Positions 55,124 through 64,000 are shown, numbered from the stretch's first letter. The stretch: 64,000 nt of DNA from Pandoraea capi (GCF_902459735.1 NZ_CABPRV010000004.1:310001-374000); one strand, 5' to 3'. Made by a program: numbers and translations. The notes: generated by a model not told the origin, from the letters alone.

Positions 55124-57811
55124 CTAGAGGGTGTGGGGAATGCGGGGTACGCCAGGATCCAGTGCCGCCTGGAAGGCGGTCGGATCACCGAACAGCGGCG
55201 CGAAGTGATTGCCGGTGTGAAGGATCGTGAGCACTGGGCCACCGCCGAGATTGTAGGTCTCGTAGCTCGAAAAACCCCCAGTCGCCGGATTCACGCTGAC
55301 AACGTGCAACGTGAACGCGCCAATCTGATTGACGATCATTTGCAGCACCGCCTGCCCGCCGCCCTGATTCAGATCGAACATGTCGAGCAGCCCGACCAGA
55401 CCGAGGTCCATCGCGTTCGCGCGGATATGGTCCACTTGCTGCTGTGTCGGATTACGCCCGGATGCCAGCAGGACCGCATAAATCAGGCAGTTCATGCCAC
55501 GTCCGGGTGCGCGCCCGACGCCGAAATGGTGCCGGACGTTCTGCAACGAAACATCCATGGCCTGTTGCGCAGCAAAGACGTCGCTGTGTCGATGGCCGAG
55601 GTCGTGAAAGGTTAGCTGCTTGCTCGACGGATCTGGCGGCGTGTCGAGTTTTTCGCGTTTGAATCGACTGAGCTCAGGCACCGAGACCTGGCCGGCTTCG
55701 CGCGACGCCCTGACGAAGTCTTCGGCACCCACGTCAGGCTGCGCTGGCAAATGGCCGCTACCTAACACGGGAGACGCCAGATCGTAGCGAACGTTCATCC
55801 GGACGTTCCTCACGTTGTCGATGCCGAAACGTTGCACATACTCCAGCACGTTTCCTAACACCTGCTCGATTCGGCTCGTAGCGCCTCGGCCTTCCATCCA
55901 GGCCTGCCCCAGATTGCTGTTGACGTCGTAATTTCCAAGGTGCCGCAATATGGCGTTCCGATACTCGGTCGCCGATTCCCGGTATCGGACCGATATCTCG
56001 GTTAACTGCCCTTCGAGCGTACCCAGCGTTAGGGTCGCATCCTGCAGTTCCTGCGCCAGCGTATCGGGTGATTTTGGCGCCGAGGCGGGCATACGGAACA
56101 AGGCGCTGAACCGATTGGAATCGTTAACTTTCGCGAGATAAGCCCCCCGGTTTTCAACGTCAGATCGCTTCTGCGCGACCGACTGCCGTTGCGTATGGCA
56201 CGCGTTGGCCAGCCGCGCATATTCGTCGCGAAAGCGTCGGAAATTCTCTTGCAGCGTGGCGACGGCTTCTTCTTCGCGGCCGTGCCAAAGAATGGCCATC
56301 GGTCCGCCGATACATTGGTCGGGATTGTGAAGCACGGCATTGCGTTCGAGAGCACCGCCGTTGGCTGACGCAAGGTGAATGCCGTCGGCGAATTTGGCAC
56401 GGAACCACGTGTTGTCGCCTTCGCCCGAATTACGTCCGACACCGCCTTCCAGACCATTTTTCGCGAGCCAGTCGAGGTACATCTGGCCGTTCATGTTCCG
56501 GAAAATCAGGTAGACGTTCTTGCCCACGGCAATGGCCGTTTGCGCGGCCCGGATGATCCCTTGCACCGCCGCGTTACCTGCATATTCCTTATGCTTGCTC
56601 ACAATGTCTTCAAGACGCCGCAAGACGGTATTCATGAAGAACAGCGCGAGGTCATCGTCCTTGAGCAGATACCCATCGATGGTCTGCGCGACACGCTTGC
56701 CGGTATCGGTGGCAAATTTTGACGATACCTGCGTATCCGTGGACTTCATCCGGTTCAACAAGACATTGCCTAGCCATTGCTCGACCGACAGCGAGTTGAT
56801 GCCTTCGATCTGAAGTCGAATCTGCCGTGCATGCTCCTGCCGTACGGGCAGCGGCGTCTCGTGCGGCAGATCGAGCGGATCGACAGTGACTTCCAAACCA
56901 GGCGGGGGACGGCGATTGCGCGCCGTCCACGCGTACCAGGTCTCGAACGTATCTTCGAGAATCTCAAAGAAATGGTCTTCGCCGTCGAGTGATTTCTCCG
57001 TGTATCGTTGATCGATATCTTCGACGACCTCGCGCAGAATCTCGGGCTGCGCGATCAGCGGCCGGAAGCGCGCGTCGATGCGGGGGGAGGGAGTCTCCAG
57101 TTCATCCAGCACTGCTGCGATGGCCTGCTCCACCGAGTATTGATGCCCGCTAATGTTCACCCGCTGGACGGTGGGGGTGGCCCGTGCACTTTGCAACGAA
57201 CCCGGTGCGCCGGCGCGGCCGCGAAGTTGCAGCGCCCGCTCGCCCATGATGTCGGCTTCGCGTTCGAGCCCGGCGTCGTCGTTGAGGGCGGTGCCATTCC
57301 GGGTTTGCGCGTTGGGCCGGACTCGGCCTTGCTTCTGCTGGACGACGTGCCACGCTTCATGAGCAAGGTGCTTTTCTTGCCCCGGGGCGAGGTGGATCTG
57401 AGTGTCCTGCGTGAAGGCATGCGCCTGACGCTGCGCAGGCTTTGTCGAATTGGCGTGGACGGTGACGTCGTCCATCGTGAATCCCGATAACAGCTCGATA
57501 GACGACTTTAACCCGCCCGGCAGACCGCCTTCGGGCGGAGACTCCGGTCCCGCCGATGTGTCGGCCGCCCGTTGCAGTGGCAGCATCGCGCCGACCTTGT
57601 CCCCATCGCGGTCCGTGCTGGCGTCTGCCATGCGTTGAATAGCGGCCGAGTGACGTGTTCGCGGACTTGCATCGGCCATGTCCTGAATCTGACGTTGCCG
57701 TAAGGCGCTGGGGCGATTGTCACTGAGTGCCTGGCCGACGAGTCCTCCGCCAAGGCCTTGCTGCGGCAAATGGCCACCGTCCCGTCTCGTTTGATCATCA
57801 TGGGAATGCAT
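55124..57811 (-). CDS. DUF4157 (eCIS-core) protein with C-terminal OTU/papain-like domain; putative polymorphic toxin
   Basis: An 895-residue protein without a signal peptide or membrane segment. Residues 1-95 are Gln/Arg/Asp-rich and carry repeats (QRMADAS, QDMADAS). Residues about 96-190 form a DUF4157 domain: SGFTMDDVTVHANSTKPAQ, then His151-Glu-Ala-Trp-His155 and EREADIMGERAL. DUF4157 is a known mark of toxins carried by contractile injection systems. A central helical region (220-740) is unrecognised. The C-terminus has GRGMNCLIYAVLLA (Cys775) and ILHTGNHFAPLF (His865, His869), which fit the Cys and His of an OTU or papain-like protease. No injection-system genes are nearby. The toxin role is inferred. 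RBS is weak. Confidence 0.75.
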   Translation of the reverse strand: MHSHDDQTRRDGGHLPQQGLGGGLVGQALSDNRPSALRQRQIQDMADASPRTRHSAAIQRMADASTDRDGDKVGAMLPLQRAADTSAGPESPPEGGLPGGLKSSIELLSGFTMDDVTVHANSTKPAQRQAHAFTQDTQIHLAPGQEKHLAHEAWHVVQQKQGRVRPNAQTRNGTALNDDAGLEREADIMGERALQLRGRAGAPGSLQSARATPTVQRVNISGHQYSVEQAIAAVLDELETPSPRIDARFRPLIAQPEILREVVEDIDQRYTEKSLDGEDHFFEILEDTFETWYAWTARNRRPPPGLEVTVDPLDLPHETPLPVRQEHARQIRLQIEGINSLSVEQWLGNVLLNRMKSTDTQVSSKFATDTGKRVAQTIDGYLLKDDDLALFFMNTVLRRLEDIVSKHKEYAGNAAVQGIIRAAQTAIAVGKNVYLIFRNMNGQMYLDWLAKNGLEGGVGRNSGEGDNTWFRAKFADGIHLASANGGALERNAVLHNPDQCIGGPMAILWHGREEEAVATLQENFRRFRDEYARLANACHTQRQSVAQKRSDVENRGAYLAKVNDSNRFSALFRMPASAPKSPDTLAQELQDATLTLGTLEGQLTEISVRYRESATEYRNAILRHLGNYDVNSNLGQAWMEGRGATSRIEQVLGNVLEYVQRFGIDNVRNVRMNVRYDLASPVLGSGHLPAQPDVGAEDFVRASREAGQVSVPELSRFKREKLDTPPDPSSKQLTFHDLGHRHSDVFAAQQAMDVSLQNVRHHFGVGRAPGRGMNCLIYAVLLASGRNPTQQQVDHIRANAMDLGLVGLLDMFDLNQGGGQAVLQMIVNQIGAFTLHVVSVNPATGGFSSYETYNLGGGPVLTILHTGNHFAPLFGDPTAFQAALDPGVPRIPHTL

Positions 57812-58387
57812 CGCCCGCCCCCCGTATCCGACATGAAGTTGTGCCGTGTTTTGCTCGGCGATTCTCGGGGAGGATCAAAGGATTGTCAAAAACAGGGGGG
57901 CGATCTCGCCCGGGCATAAAAAGAGCGCTGCGTACCGACATCGCGCAGCGCCGCTCCCATCGCACAACAGAACTAACCTCGTGCTACCTCTTATGAATCG
58001 TTGTGGAATCTTGCAACGATGTCGGTTATGCCATCGAGACCCAATACTTAAGCGTTTCCATGTTCGACGAATTCACGACGCTCGCCACATCGCTATCCCG
58101 CCATGCAAATCCATGCCCGCCAACTGTCAACGTTGACAGGCGAAACAGGGCATAGGCCCGAACTATCGCTCCCCACCCCACGTATGAGCGATTTCCTAAG
58201 GCACCGCAGCGGCATTCGCGATATCAAAGGCTGGCACGTAACCAATGGAGAGCGATGGACAGTCGTCTCGGAACGCCATCGGTGCCGGACCTCGCCGCTA
58301 CCGGTCCGGCGCGTGCCCCGCCCCCTCGCTCAGTTTGTTACGACGGGAAACGCCAAGGAAAACTATCGCAACTCGAGGAATCTGGAG
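57812..58387. other. intergenic region upstream of the SLC13 gene, with dyads
   Basis: 576 bases without a convincing gene; frames here are short or merely extend the SLC13 gene. It holds a minus-strand terminator-like hairpin (gcgctgcg 57925-57932, cgcagcgc 57944-57951, preceded by an A run that gives U residues) with no minus-strand gene to its right, and a 16-bp palindrome at 58124-58139. The AT content is raised near 57960-58140. It may be the scar of a lost or inserted segment. Confidence 0.5.
58124..58139. promoter_or_regulatory. 16-bp perfect palindrome, possible operator
   Basis: ctgtcaac/gttgacag is a perfect dyad about 250 bases upstream of the SLC13 start. It resembles sites of GntR or TetR-type repressors, but no regulator gene adjoins it. 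Confidence 0.4.
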
Positions 58388-59767
58388 ATGAACCAACTTG
58401 CTGGAACCGTCGCCCGGCAGTGGGCGATGTCCGCCCGCGACGCCTGGATACTGCTCGCCAATCTCGTTCTGATGGTGACGCTGATTTTCGTCCTGCCGTT
58501 CGAAGACAAGACCAATCGCGGGCTGGCGCTCGCCGTCTTCATCGCCGTGCTGTGGCTCTCCGAAGCCGTCCATCTGACGGCCACCGCGCTGATGGTGCCG
58601 GTGCTTGCCGTGATGCTCGGCATTCTCGACACACCCGCCGCGCTCGGCTCGTTCGCCCATCCCATCGTCTTCCTGTTCTTCGGCGGCTTCGCGCTGGCGA
58701 CCGCCATGCGAATTCAGGGGCTCGACCGCTTTCTCGCCAACTGGCTCCTCCATCTGGCCGGCGGCCATATGGGACGCGCGGCGTTGATGCTGTTCGCCGC
58801 GACCGCCCTGCTCTCCATGTGGGTGAACAACACCTCGACCACGTCGATGATGCTGCCGCTCGCCCTGGGCATCCTCTCGCAGCTCGACGCCGGCCGCGAC
58901 CGCAAGACCGTGACGTTTCTGCTGCTCGGCATCGCCTACAGCGCGAACATCGGCGGGTTGGGCACCGTGGTCGGCAGCGTGCCCAACGCCATGGTCGCCA
59001 CCCACCTCGGCATCGATTTCCTGACGTGGGCGAAGTTCGGCGTGCCGCTGGTCGCCGTGTTGCTCCCGCTCATGATCGCGACGACCTGGCTGGTGCTGCG
59101 TCCGCGTCTGGACCAGACGGTCGACATCGAGACCGAACCGATGACGTGGACCGGCCAGCGCATCGCCGCCGTCGGCATCTTCGGTTTCACGGTCCTGTCA
59201 TGGATCTTCAGCCAGCACATCTCGGCGTGGCTTGGCGGCGTGAAGCAACTCGACACACTGATCGCATTGCTCGCCGCGATCCTCATCGCCACCACAGGCG
59301 TTGCCTCATGGAAGCAGATTCAGGCCCATACCGACTGGGGCGTGCTGCTGCTCTTCGGCGGCGGTCTTACGCTCAGCGTGGTGCTGCGCGACTCCGGCGC
59401 CAGCGTCGTCATGGCACAAGGCGTGTCGAGCGTCTTCGCGACGAGCCCCGTTCTCGTGATCCTGCTCATCACGGCCGCATTCATCGTTTTCCTCACCGAG
59501 TTGACGAGCAACACGGCCAGCGCCGCGATTCTGGTGCCGATCTTCGCCGCCATCTCGCTGTCGCTGGGCCTGCCAGAGGCGTTGCTGACGATGGTGATCG
59601 GCATCGGCGCATCGTGCGCGTTCATGCTGCCCGTGGCCACCCCGCCCAATGCCATCGTGTTCGGCACCGGCAGCGTGCCGCAAAGCCGGATGGTCCGCGC
59701 AGGGCTCGGGATCAACCTCGTCTGCATCGTCGTCATTACCGCGTTTGCATGGTTCCTGTGGCGCTAA
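58388..59767 (+). CDS. SLC13/DASS family anion:sodium symporter
   Basis: A 459-residue inner membrane transporter with about twelve helices. The two substrate and sodium sites are present: MWVNNTSTTSMMLPLALGIL in the first half and ELTSNTASAAILVPIFAAIS in the second, the SNT motifs of the dicarboxylate/sulfate family. The ATG at 58388 follows GAGGAATCTGGAG; the frame upstream is not family-like. The substrate could be a C4-dicarboxylate or other divalent anion. Confidence 0.92.
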   Translation: MNQLAGTVARQWAMSARDAWILLANLVLMVTLIFVLPFEDKTNRGLALAVFIAVLWLSEAVHLTATALMVPVLAVMLGILDTPAALGSFAHPIVFLFFGGFALATAMRIQGLDRFLANWLLHLAGGHMGRAALMLFAATALLSMWVNNTSTTSMMLPLALGILSQLDAGRDRKTVTFLLLGIAYSANIGGLGTVVGSVPNAMVATHLGIDFLTWAKFGVPLVAVLLPLMIATTWLVLRPRLDQTVDIETEPMTWTGQRIAAVGIFGFTVLSWIFSQHISAWLGGVKQLDTLIALLAAILIATTGVASWKQIQAHTDWGVLLLFGGGLTLSVVLRDSGASVVMAQGVSSVFATSPVLVILLITAAFIVFLTELTSNTASAAILVPIFAAISLSLGLPEALLTMVIGIGASCAFMLPVATPPNAIVFGTGSVPQSRMVRAGLGINLVCIVVITAFAWFLWR

Positions 59768-59897
59768 GGCGGTCGACCGAAGGCGCGCCGTCGATCCCCC
59801 GTAGACACGCCTTCGGCCCATCCCGGAACGGGCTGGCGCGGACACGTCACACGGAGCCGGTACAATTGCAGAAAAACACCTCCGGCAATCCGTTGCG

Positions 59898-61154
59898 ATG
59901 ATGTCTGCTTCACCTGCCCGAACTGTCCAATCCATGCTTTCTTTACGTCCCATGCGCGGTGCTCTTGCACTCGCCACACTCACCGCCGTGCTCGCCGGCT
60001 GCGCCAGCACACCGCCGGGCACCGCCCCGGCCAGCCAGAAAGTGACGCATACGCCGGTATCGGCGCCCGCGAACGCCGCCACCCCGGCCACCGCCGTCGA
60101 AGCGGCTCAGCCCGTCACACCGCTGCCGTGGTGCGTGCAAACCTCCCTTCGCGAAGAAGACGACCTGATGCGCAACTTCGGCGGCATTCCCGCCGGCGTT
60201 CGCAAAATCGAGGAAACGCGCTTCATCGCCAGCTACGACCGCGCGACCGGCAAGGTCGGCTCGCTCGATAACGGCAACCGCATCGTGATGGAGTTCGACC
60301 CGCAAGGTCATCTGCTCGCCAGCACCGATCGTGGCCGTTACACCTACGGCGCGGACGGTCGACTGCACAGCATCGACGGTGCAACCGTAGACTGGGAGGG
60401 GCCCGACGCGTGGATCGTGCACGCGGTGCGCCATCCGGCATGGAAGGAGCAGGTGCGTCAGGAGGATGGGCACCTGGAATGGACGCGCAGCATCGTGTCC
60501 GCGTCAAACAGCCTGCATCACCGCCGCCCGGGCACCGTGCAGGCACGACAGTTCGACGACGAGTGCTTCGCGTTGTCGCGTCAGTGGGAAGCGCCGAACG
60601 AAGCCCGGCGGGTGATCACGGCGGATGGCCGGGCACGTCCCGCCCCGAAGATGGTGTCGTATCGCACCTTTGCGAGCGTCGAGCGCAAGGCCGATGGTGG
60701 CCGTATCGTGCGTGATAACGGCGCTTCGGCCTTTATCGACGGACAGTGGCTACCGCTGGCCTGGGACAACGAGGTCTCGGAATATTCTCCGAAACACGAG
60801 CTGATGCGCGTCACCCGCACCGATGCGGCAACCGGCGAGCGTCACGTGTCCGAGTATCACTACAAGTACGACAGCCACGGCAACATCGTGCGCATCGTCA
60901 TCACATCGCCCGGCGACAGGGTCGACCCGTTTGCCAACGTTTTCGTGCGCAAGCTGACGTATTTCGACGCGGCAACCGGTGTCGCACTCAATGGCTCAAT
61001 TGGCGCGAATGGCTCGAACGGTGCATCGATGCCCGCCCCGACCCTGCCTGTCGTTTCGGCACCGGCAGTGACTGCAACGCCCCCAGCCACAACGGTGGCG
61101 TTGCCTGCGGCAGCTTCTGCCGCCACCGGCAACGCGCTTACGTCGGCAAAGTAA
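59898..61154 (+). CDS. putative lipoprotein with YD/RHS-like repeats
   Basis: A 418-residue protein with a lipobox LAGC (Cys near residue 35) after a signal peptide, so probably lipid-anchored. The start is uncertain: 59898, 59934 and 59952 are all in frame with no strong ribosome site. The body has short beta-hairpin repeats that recall YD/RHS units: YDRATGKVGSLDNGNRIVMEFDPQGHLLASTDRGRYTYGADGRLHSIDG and SEYHYKYDSHGNIVRI. It has no toxin tail. The Ala/Pro/Thr-rich end overlaps the sensor kinase's 3' end by 17 bases (convergent). Function unknown. Confidence 0.72.
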   Translation: MMSASPARTVQSMLSLRPMRGALALATLTAVLAGCASTPPGTAPASQKVTHTPVSAPANAATPATAVEAAQPVTPLPWCVQTSLREEDDLMRNFGGIPAGVRKIEETRFIASYDRATGKVGSLDNGNRIVMEFDPQGHLLASTDRGRYTYGADGRLHSIDGATVDWEGPDAWIVHAVRHPAWKEQVRQEDGHLEWTRSIVSASNSLHHRRPGTVQARQFDDECFALSRQWEAPNEARRVITADGRARPAPKMVSYRTFASVERKADGGRIVRDNGASAFIDGQWLPLAWDNEVSEYSPKHELMRVTRTDAATGERHVSEYHYKYDSHGNIVRIVITSPGDRVDPFANVFVRKLTYFDAATGVALNGSIGANGSNGASMPAPTLPVVSAPAVTATPPATTVALPAAASAATGNALTSAK

Positions 61155-62640
61155 AGCGGAACGTTGCGCCCTGCCCCGCCTGACCGGTCGTATCCATTAA
61201 CGTGATGCGCCGGTCGTGCAGTTGCAGGATACGGTGCACGATCCGCAATCCGAGCCCGCCTTCACGGCGAGCGCCGCCTACCGTAAAGGGACGCTCGAAG
61301 AGCCCTTCGCGCGCATTCTCCGGAATGCCCGGCCCCGTGTCGCTCACGCGCACCTCGATTTCCGAGCCGACCGGCGCCACCGCCACCGTGATCTCCCCGC
61401 CCGACGGCGTATAGCGCAACGCGTTTTCCAGCAGGTTCGTGAACACGCGCTCGATCAGTCCGAGATCGGCGCGGGCGGCCGGAATCTGCGGGGCCAGTTG
61501 TGCGCGCAATGCCACGCCGCGCGACTCAGCGCTCAGTTCGAATTTCTGGAAGACGTCCTGAATCAGATCCGTCACCGAGAACGGCTCCGCCTCGGGTTGC
61601 ACGAACCCGTGCTCCAGACGCGCCAGCTCGAACAGCGACTGCGCCAGCGCGCCCACCTTACGGCTCTGATCCAACGCGATGCCCAGATAGCGCCGCCGCT
61701 CGGCGGGCGTGAGCGTGGCGTCCTTGAGCGAGAGCGTCTCCAGATAGCCGTGCATCGACGAAAGCGGCGTTCGCAGATCGTGGGAGATGTTGGCGATGAG
61801 TTCGCGCCGCTCCTGATCCTGACGCGTCAACGTGCGCCACTGCGTGCCCAGCCGCTCGGCCATCTGACGGAAAGCACGCTCCAGCACCATGATTTCGTCG
61901 CTGGGCCGCGACTGCTGTGCCGCCAGTTCCTCGGCCGACATCGACGACATGGGGGCGGGCGCGGCAACCGGCGGTGCGGCGTCGATATCGAATTCGCGCA
62001 CGGTATCGGTCAGGCGACGCAATGGGCGCGTGATGAGCGCGAACGCCGCCAGACCGGCGATCAGGCACAACGCCGCCACCAGTCCGATCGACCACAGCGC
62101 CGTGTTCAGTGCCGCGCTCGTCGCGCCACGCTCGGCGAAGCGGTCGTGCGCCTCACCCAACAGCACCACGTACACGTAGCCGACTTCGCGCCCATCCACA
62201 CGCAACGGGGCCGCGCTGAACACTTTGCGCACATCGCTGTTGCGCGGATCGTCGCCGTAAATCGGCAGCGCTTCGCCATCGATCAGTTGATGCACCGGCC
62301 CGAGGTCGACCTGCGTGCGTCGCAGGCGTCCCTCCGGTGCGGCGTGCCCGGTGATGCGGCCCTGTTCGTCGAGCAGATAGACCTCGACGCTCGGGTTCAC
62401 GACCATGAGTTGCCCGAACAGACGCCGCACGGCGTCGGGCTTCATGCCGTTCGCGTCCATCAGTTGCGCGTTCGCGGCGATATGTTCGGCCAGCCCGCGC
62501 GACAGCCCCTGAATTACTTCGGCTTCGTGCATGCGGTTCGCCTGCACCTGCATCCATGCGGACGTGCCGCTGCAAATCAGCAGCAGGACTGCGAAAACGA
62601 CCGACAGGCGTTGAGTCAGTGTGAGATTCCAGCGACGCAT
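61138..62640 (-). CDS. sensor histidine kinase of an OmpR-type two-component system
   Basis: A 500-residue membrane kinase: TM1 (about 11-31), periplasmic sensor to about 178, TM2 (183-204), HAMP (205-265) containing an Ala/Pro-rich insert (222-245), His287 in ELIANISHDLRTPLSSMHGYLE, N-box NLLENALRYTPSGG, G1 DTGPGIPEN and G2 EGGLGLRIVHRIL. The ATG at 62640 overlaps the regulator's stop codon (TGATG), while longer frames to 62829 are not real. The signal is unknown. Confidence 0.93.
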   Translation of the reverse strand: MRRWNLTLTQRLSVVFAVLLLICSGTSAWMQVQANRMHEAEVIQGLSRGLAEHIAANAQLMDANGMKPDAVRRLFGQLMVVNPSVEVYLLDEQGRITGHAAPEGRLRRTQVDLGPVHQLIDGEALPIYGDDPRNSDVRKVFSAAPLRVDGREVGYVYVVLLGEAHDRFAERGATSAALNTALWSIGLVAALCLIAGLAAFALITRPLRRLTDTVREFDIDAAPPVAAPAPMSSMSAEELAAQQSRPSDEIMVLERAFRQMAERLGTQWRTLTRQDQERRELIANISHDLRTPLSSMHGYLETLSLKDATLTPAERRRYLGIALDQSRKVGALAQSLFELARLEHGFVQPEAEPFSVTDLIQDVFQKFELSAESRGVALRAQLAPQIPAARADLGLIERVFTNLLENALRYTPSGGEITVAVAPVGSEIEVRVSDTGPGIPENAREGLFERPFTVGGARREGGLGLRIVHRILQLHDRRITLMDTTGQAGQGATFRFTLPT

Positions 62641-63392
62641 CACGCAGCTCCTGCCTCGCCACCGGCGCCACCCGCGCCATCGGGTGCGCCGTCGTTCGCG
62701 AACTTGTAGCCACGGCCCCACACCGTCAGGATGCGCGTCGGCTGCGCCGGATCGGCCTCGATCTTCGCGCGCAACCGGTTGATGTGCGTGTTGACGGTGT
62801 GCTCGTAGCCCTCGTGCTGATACCCCCACACGGCGTTGAGCAGATCCATGCGCGAGAACACCTTGCCGGGCTGGCGAGCGAAGAAATACAGCAGATCGAA
62901 CTCGCGCGGCGTGAGATCCAGCAGCTTGCCGGCGAGCGACGCCTCGCGGGCGATCGGATCGATGAAGAGACCCGCGATCGCCAGACTGCCCGCTTCCATG
63001 CGGGCGTTGCGCGCCAGGGCGTCGACACGGCGCATGAGCGCCTTGACCCGCGCCACCAGCTCCAGCACGGAAAACGGCTTGGCGAGATAGTCGTCCGCGC
63101 CCAGCTCCAGCCCGAGAATGCGGTGCACCTCGCTGGAGCGGGCGCTCGTAATGATGATGGGGGTGTAACGGGTCATTTCACGCGCCCGGCGGCAGATCTC
63201 AAGCCCGTCGACGCCCGGCAGCATCAGATCGAGAATCAGCGCATCCCATCCGCCTTCGGCCAGACGGCGCAAGCCCTCGTTGCCGTCGGCGCAATGCACG
63301 ACTTCAAAGCGCTCGTCGCGCAGATGCAGCGTGAGCAGGTCGGCGATATGCACGTCGTCTTCGACGAGCAGAACACGGCGCGGCGATTCCAT
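62640..63392 (-). CDS. OmpR-family response regulator
   Basis: A 250-residue regulator with acidic EDD (11-13), phospho-acceptor Asp55 in ALILDLMLPGVDG, Lys in YLAKPFSV, and a C-terminal winged helix with LDLTPREFDLLYFFARQPGKVFSRMDLLNAVWGYQHEGYEHTVNTHINRLRAKIE. The ATG at 63392 gives the standard start; an ATG at 63449 would add 19 residues without receiver features. It is divergent from an exported MsrB gene, a possible target, and overlaps its kinase. Confidence 0.94.
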   Translation of the reverse strand: MESPRRVLLVEDDVHIADLLTLHLRDERFEVVHCADGNEGLRRLAEGGWDALILDLMLPGVDGLEICRRAREMTRYTPIIITSARSSEVHRILGLELGADDYLAKPFSVLELVARVKALMRRVDALARNARMEAGSLAIAGLFIDPIAREASLAGKLLDLTPREFDLLYFFARQPGKVFSRMDLLNAVWGYQHEGYEHTVNTHINRLRAKIEADPAQPTRILTVWGRGYKFANDGAPDGAGGAGGEAGAA

Positions 63393-63692
63393 CGAACGGG
63401 TGGCTCCCGAAAAGTGAGGGCGGCGGATGATAACCGATGCTAGCGGCACTTTAGCGCCCTGATAGCAGCGTATTAGCAGATGCTAACGGCTCCCATTGTG
63501 CGCAGAACCGGCGCTCGCAGGTATCACGAATTGTTTAATTTTACGTGAGGACTTTGCCATCGCTCGCGCACTACCCTTCAGTCATCGATCCGGCGTGGAT
63601 CCCCTCTGTGCCGTACCACCGCCGTCGCGCTCCCCGTTTTTGCTGCGGCGGGGCCAGCCCACCCCGGATCGTCCCACTGACCGGAGGATGTC
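63393..63692. other. divergent intergenic region between the response regulator and msrB
   Basis: 300 bases, moderately AT-rich near 63410-63550 (for example ttgtttaattttacgtg), probably promoters for both directions. I cannot place specific boxes. No gene is supported. Confidence 0.45.
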
Positions 63693-64000
63693 ATGAGATT
63701 GTCCGATTTGTACCCGCCCAAGCCACGCAAGCCGATCCAGGCGCTTGAGGCAAAACACTCGCCGGCGCCGCGCCAGAGCGCGCAATCCGGCGCCGCCGAC
63801 GCCGGGGCTACGCCTGCCCGCCGTCTCTTCCTGCTGAGCGCGAGCGCTGCTGCCGCCGCAGCAGCCGCCGGACTGGTACCGCGTCTGGTGCGTCCGGCCT
63901 TTGCCGACGACAGCCGCCGTGCGGGCGCATCGGCACATTTCGAGGTCGCCTTCAGCGACGCCGAATGGCGCAAGCGTCTCTCGCCCGGACAGTACGAAAT
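63693..64000 (+). CDS. msrB: exported peptide-methionine (R)-S-oxide reductase, N-terminal part (runs off the window)
   Basis: The ATG at 63693 follows GGAGG. The first 103 residues are visible. Residues 43-70 resemble a twin-arginine signal (ARRLFLLSASAAAAAAAAGLVP), with a long n-region before it. After that, HFEVAFSDAEWRKRLSPGQYE is the start of the MsrB domain, whose members reduce methionine R-sulfoxide with a thiol and zinc. The catalytic cysteine lies beyond the window. An exported MsrB would repair periplasmic proteins. Confidence 0.85.
   Translation, partial: MRLSDLYPPKPRKPIQALEAKHSPAPRQSAQSGAADAGATPARRLFLLSASAAAAAAAAGLVPRLVRPAFADDSRRAGASAHFEVAFSDAEWRKRLSPGQYE

Overview
The window looks like a chromosome segment of a high-GC betaproteobacterium of the order Burkholderiales. 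Pandoraea or a close Burkholderia relative is my best guess from gene content and order; no rRNA or other phylogenetic marker is present to fix it. Nearly every gene has a recognisable family. I see no tRNA, rRNA, CRISPR array, insertion sequence or prophage.

Layout. 1-6.2 kb: tail of glutaryl-CoA dehydrogenase, a 1-Cys peroxiredoxin, a DUF883/YqjE/YqjK-like envelope trio, a four-gene minor-pilin operon (PilV-like, PilW, PilX, FimT/GspH) and acyl-CoA-binding protein. 6.6-13.7 kb: an RND efflux operon (acrA-acrB-outer membrane factor) divergent from its TetR regulator, with a promoter whose spacer is a perfect palindrome and a long leader. 14-21.6 kb: a molybdenum neighbourhood made of modABC behind a ModE-type operator, a MXKDX-repeat protein, a Tat-exported molybdopterin oxidoreductase with its cytochrome b, a short ModE, CoxG and XdhC. 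21.8-30 kb: envelope proteins, a Do-type protease with a perfect PmrA-type box in its upstream region, an I78-like inhibitor, a PmrAB/QseBC-type two-component system, PBP4 and a sterol-desaturase-family protein.

30-42 kb: the operon purC-purE-purK-tsaC2, an unusual 567-aa protein with a weak U-box-like C-terminus, a stand-alone SecD-P1-like exported protein, glycolysis genes (pgk, pyk, fba) and azlCD. 42.3-46 kb: a forward cluster of a zinc-finger protein, heptosyltransferase II, an NTF2-like protein, a YheT hydrolase and a conserved hypothetical. 46-52.7 kb: BepA-like M48 protease, moaC, an EamA exporter divergent from a MarR regulator, and an MFS transporter divergent from a LysR regulator. 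52.8-55 kb: groESL under a perfect CIRCE element.

55.1-57.8 kb holds the most unusual gene: an 895-aa protein with an N-terminal DUF4157 (HEAWH) domain and a C-terminal OTU/papain-like Cys/His domain, the layout of a polymorphic or eCIS-type toxin, alone between groES and an SLC13 transporter. 58.4-64 kb: SLC13 permease, a lipoprotein, a second OmpR/histidine kinase pair, and the start of an exported MsrB.

Main themes are envelope maintenance and export (efflux, pili, proteases, LPS, PBP4), molybdoenzyme supply, and central carbon and purine metabolism. The best candidates for undescribed biology are the DUF4157 protein and the 567-aa U-box-like protein.
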